NCBI GenBank assembly: GCA_023395575.1 | Contig: JAEWZA010000169.1 | Coordinates: forward strand, 1-8,831 | Origin: Bacillota bacterium | GTDB lineage: Bacteria > Bacillota > Clostridia > Acetivibrionales > DSM-1351 | Length of the DNA: 8,831 bases | Direction of reading: 5' to 3' | Shown here: in pieces, positions 7,209-8,831 of the stretch | Position numbering within the stretch: the stretch's first letter is position 1 | How the letters are laid out: every line of letters starts with the position of its first letter | Program-made: the position numbers and the translations under genes | The notes under the pieces: generated by a model | Told to the model about the DNA's origin: nothing | Databases searched by the model: none | Seen by the model: only the letters and a program-made list of their open reading frames with translations

Positions 7209-7212
7209 CCCC

Positions 7213-7349
7213 GCGAAACAATGAAGCAAGGATGCTGAATGTGAGCGACGGTAAAATTAACTATTATGAACCTATACAACTTAAACAAATATCTTGTAAG
7301 TAACCCGTTTAGATAAGTTTGTACGGGAGTATAAGTAAGCCTTTTAATG
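7213..7349. other. Non-coding spacer downstream of the small membrane protein gene
   Basis: There is no gene here. The only structure seen is a weak hairpin, CCCGT (7304-7308) with ACGGG (7323-7327), around a 14-base loop. It has no T-run on the minus strand and so is not a convincing terminator. Together with the fold-back block and the lepA promoter this makes up the 582-base gap before lepA. Confidence 0.4.
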
Positions 7350-7628
7350 CTAATTTATATTAAAATAAGACTTAACGTTATTTATATCCCTTTTAAGATA
7401 TTTTAAATTTAATTTGAATTCGCTATTTAGCAAATTAACTTGACAAATATCATTCTCAAGCATTTCTATTTGAAATATCTCAATATCAGGAGTCCCATAC
7501 ATAATATAGTTCTTATTTAAATCCACCACCAGCAAGCCTACAAATAGCATGGTAAAAAATAAAACAAATACAAATATTATCTTCAATTTATAAATTCTCT
7601 GCTGTCTCAATCTGATTTTTCTAGCCAA
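7350..7628 (-). CDS. Small single-pass membrane protein of unknown function
   Basis: 92 residues from a TTG start at 7628. GGAGG sits 5 bases upstream, whereas an in-frame GTG at 7652 has no ribosome site and would contain this GGAGG within its reading frame. The N-terminus is highly basic (ARKIRLRQQRIYKLK). A hydrophobic segment follows at about 17-35, then about 57 residues that should lie outside the membrane by the positive-inside rule and have no recognised motif. I do not recognise a family. It lies 99 bases after spoIIP in the same orientation, so a link with sporulation or envelope work is possible but unproven. Its composition resembles its neighbours. The good ribosome site and the coherent topology argue for a real gene. 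Confidence 0.7.
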   Translation of the reverse strand: MARKIRLRQQRIYKLKIIFVFVLFFTMLFVGLLVVDLNKNYIMYGTPDIEIFQIEMLENDICQVNLLNSEFKLNLKYLKRDINNVKSYFNIN

Positions 7629-7727
7629 AACAACCTCCAAAAGCCGCAACACAGAATTATTTTTCGTTCGCAGTTAATTATATGTTTGACAAAGCAGAGT
7701 GTTTTTAGTCAATAAATACCTGTGAAT

Positions 7728-8831
7728 TTATTTACTTTTATATAAAACATCATTTATTGCTCTAGCCAAATAGTCAGTACTTCTAACACATTCATCTATA
7801 GTATTCCCATCCCCGCCTATTTCAATTATGACTGAGCCATTTGTCAAATGCTGATTATATCTGTTTTTGCTTATGTATATAGGCTTTGCTATTCCAGGAT
7901 ATAATTCATTTAATCTAGCCTGAATTTTTAATGCAAGCTTTAGGTTTTCTCTCCATTTTGGATTAGAAAGCTTTGAATCAGTACCGATAACAAACATTAT
8001 TTGTGCTGCATTTTTTCCATTAATTTGTTTAACTACTCTAAGCTTTTGTCCGCTTATGGCATCTCTGTGCAAGTCTATTGTCATCTTTAACGAAGAATAT
8101 TTATCCACATATTTTGTAAGAGTCTTAAGGGAGCTTGCGTAGGAGCTGTTATAATCTTTATCGTGGATGGTTGTATCATGTAGTACATCAATATCATGTT
8201 TTTTTAAATTGCTAATAAGCGCTTCCCCTACTCTACTTACGTTATATTTAGAATCTGTTGTTCTTGATGCAACATTCTTCATTGTCAATTGTTCTAGATT
8301 TTTTAAATAGCTTTCCGTTGTATGCGTATGATAAACCAATACCTGAGGACCTTTTTTATTTGGTAGCTTCAGGGGTTCAGCCAATAGCTTATTAATATCT
8401 ACTGTATATTTTGTTTGATTTATTATTTTAATTTTACCGCTTGTAACAACAGCATCGGTAACCTTTTCTTCATCTTCCTCATCACCTTCATAAGTTATAC
8501 AGCTTGAAACTTCCTTAAATGTGCCAGTACTGGAATCTGAGTTGGTATTTTCAACATTTTTTTGAATTTGAGCATTTACCTCTAAAGCTTTGGCTTTAGC
8601 CTCTTGAATTTTTTTCTCTTCTAATGCCTTTTTCTCTAATTCAATTTGTCTTTGGACAAGATAGTCTTGGTATTCGTTATTATAATACATTTTGAAATAA
8701 GGATAATTAGCTGTTAGAATTGTTATTGGATTATATCTGTCAATTCCAAATGAGTTAAACAAAATATCGTTAAATTTGTCAATAGCCTCGTAATTTGGTG
8801 CTTTAATATTAAGTATATCTGCTGCTAATCC
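7728..8831 (-). CDS. spoIIP: Stage II sporulation protein P, 5' end cut by window edge
   Basis: 367 residues are visible and the frame stays open to the right edge; the TTG at 8762 is internal, not a start. SpoIIP is a peptidoglycan amidase and endopeptidase that works with SpoIID and SpoIIM to thin septal wall and drive engulfment of the forespore. Counting from the first visible residue, 61-85 is a charged, probably helical stretch (VQRQIELEKKALEEKK) and about 90-130 is a low-complexity acidic linker. The catalytic domain runs from about 160 to the end. It has VYHTHTTES (H168), IDLHRDA (H255) and VIIEIGGDGNT (E337), which correspond to the zinc-binding and catalytic His, His, Glu of the family. 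The C-terminus is intact. The membrane anchor expected at the N-terminus lies outside the window. spoIIP is under sigma E in Bacillus; no promoter is visible here. Confidence 0.96.
   Translation of the reverse strand, partial: GLAADILNIKAPNYEAIDKFNDILFNSFGIDRYNPITILTANYPYFKMYYNNEYQDYLVQRQIELEKKALEEKKIQEAKAKALEVNAQIQKNVENTNSDSSTGTFKEVSSCITYEGDEEDEEKVTDAVVTSGKIKIINQTKYTVDINKLLAEPLKLPNKKGPQVLVYHTHTTESYLKNLEQLTMKNVASRTTDSKYNVSRVGEALISNLKKHDIDVLHDTTIHDKDYNSSYASSLKTLTKYVDKYSSLKMTIDLHRDAISGQKLRVVKQINGKNAAQIMFVIGTDSKLSNPKWRENLKLALKIQARLNELYPGIAKPIYISKNRYNQHLTNGSVIIEIGGDGNTIDECVRSTDYLARAINDVLYKSK

Larger units (their letters stand above)
6879..7212. repeat. Fold-back block with transposon-like inverted ends (MITE candidate)
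   Basis: GGGCTGTTGCAAA (6879-6891) and TTTGCAACAACCC (7199-7211) pair at 12 of 13 positions and bracket the structured block. Such ends are typical in look of insertion-sequence termini, and about 334 bases without a transposase fits a non-autonomous element. Against this, I see no target duplication (flanks AATATGCCTT and CGCGAAACAA), and the right arm may simply hold the -35 of an RNA gene. The pairing is visible; mobility is inferred. Confidence 0.35.

Noticed and set aside
7304..7327. Intrinsic terminator after the small membrane gene
   Set aside because: It has five base pairs around a 14-base loop and no T-run on the minus strand.

Overview
The window is AT-rich and reads like an endospore-forming Clostridium-type Firmicute. 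It carries spoIIP and lepA, has strong GGAGG ribosome binding sites and TTG starts, and contains a LytS/YesN-type sugar sensor. A cellulolytic or xylan-using Clostridium/Ruminiclostridium relative is my inference. Every supported gene lies on the minus strand, so genes are read from high to low coordinates.

Right part (8831 to 7350): the 3' part of spoIIP, encoding the sporulation peptidoglycan hydrolase, is cut by the window edge. It is followed by a small single-membrane-span protein of unknown function that starts at a TTG.

Middle (7349 to 6768): a non-coding stretch of 582 bases. Its core, about 6924-7173, folds on the minus strand into a long stem topped by two hairpins. A possible pseudoknot is present, all four C/A mismatches in the stems I aligned become G-U pairs in minus-strand RNA, and a promoter-like sequence sits just upstream. 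The block is bracketed by an inverted repeat, GGG(C/T)TGTTGCAAA, that resembles transposon ends. It is either a structured RNA gene or a fold-back (MITE-like) element, or an RNA carried inside one. It is the most interesting part of the window. lepA (elongation factor 4) follows with its own extended -10 promoter.

Left part (4958 to 1): a 357-base leader region with repeats and a dipeptide mini-ORF precedes a compact operon. The operon encodes a membrane-anchored sugar-binding protein, a LytS/YesM-type histidine kinase, a YesN-type AraC response regulator, and the start of a XylF-like D-xylose-binding lipoprotein cut by the left edge. This matches the XylFII-LytS-LytR three-component xylose sensor described in Clostridium beijerinckii. 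The model is that the anchored binding protein reports extracellular xylose to the kinase, the kinase phosphorylates the regulator, and the regulator activates the xylose ABC transporter. Here the first transporter gene lies 5 bases behind the regulator, so the sensor and its target appear to share a transcript.
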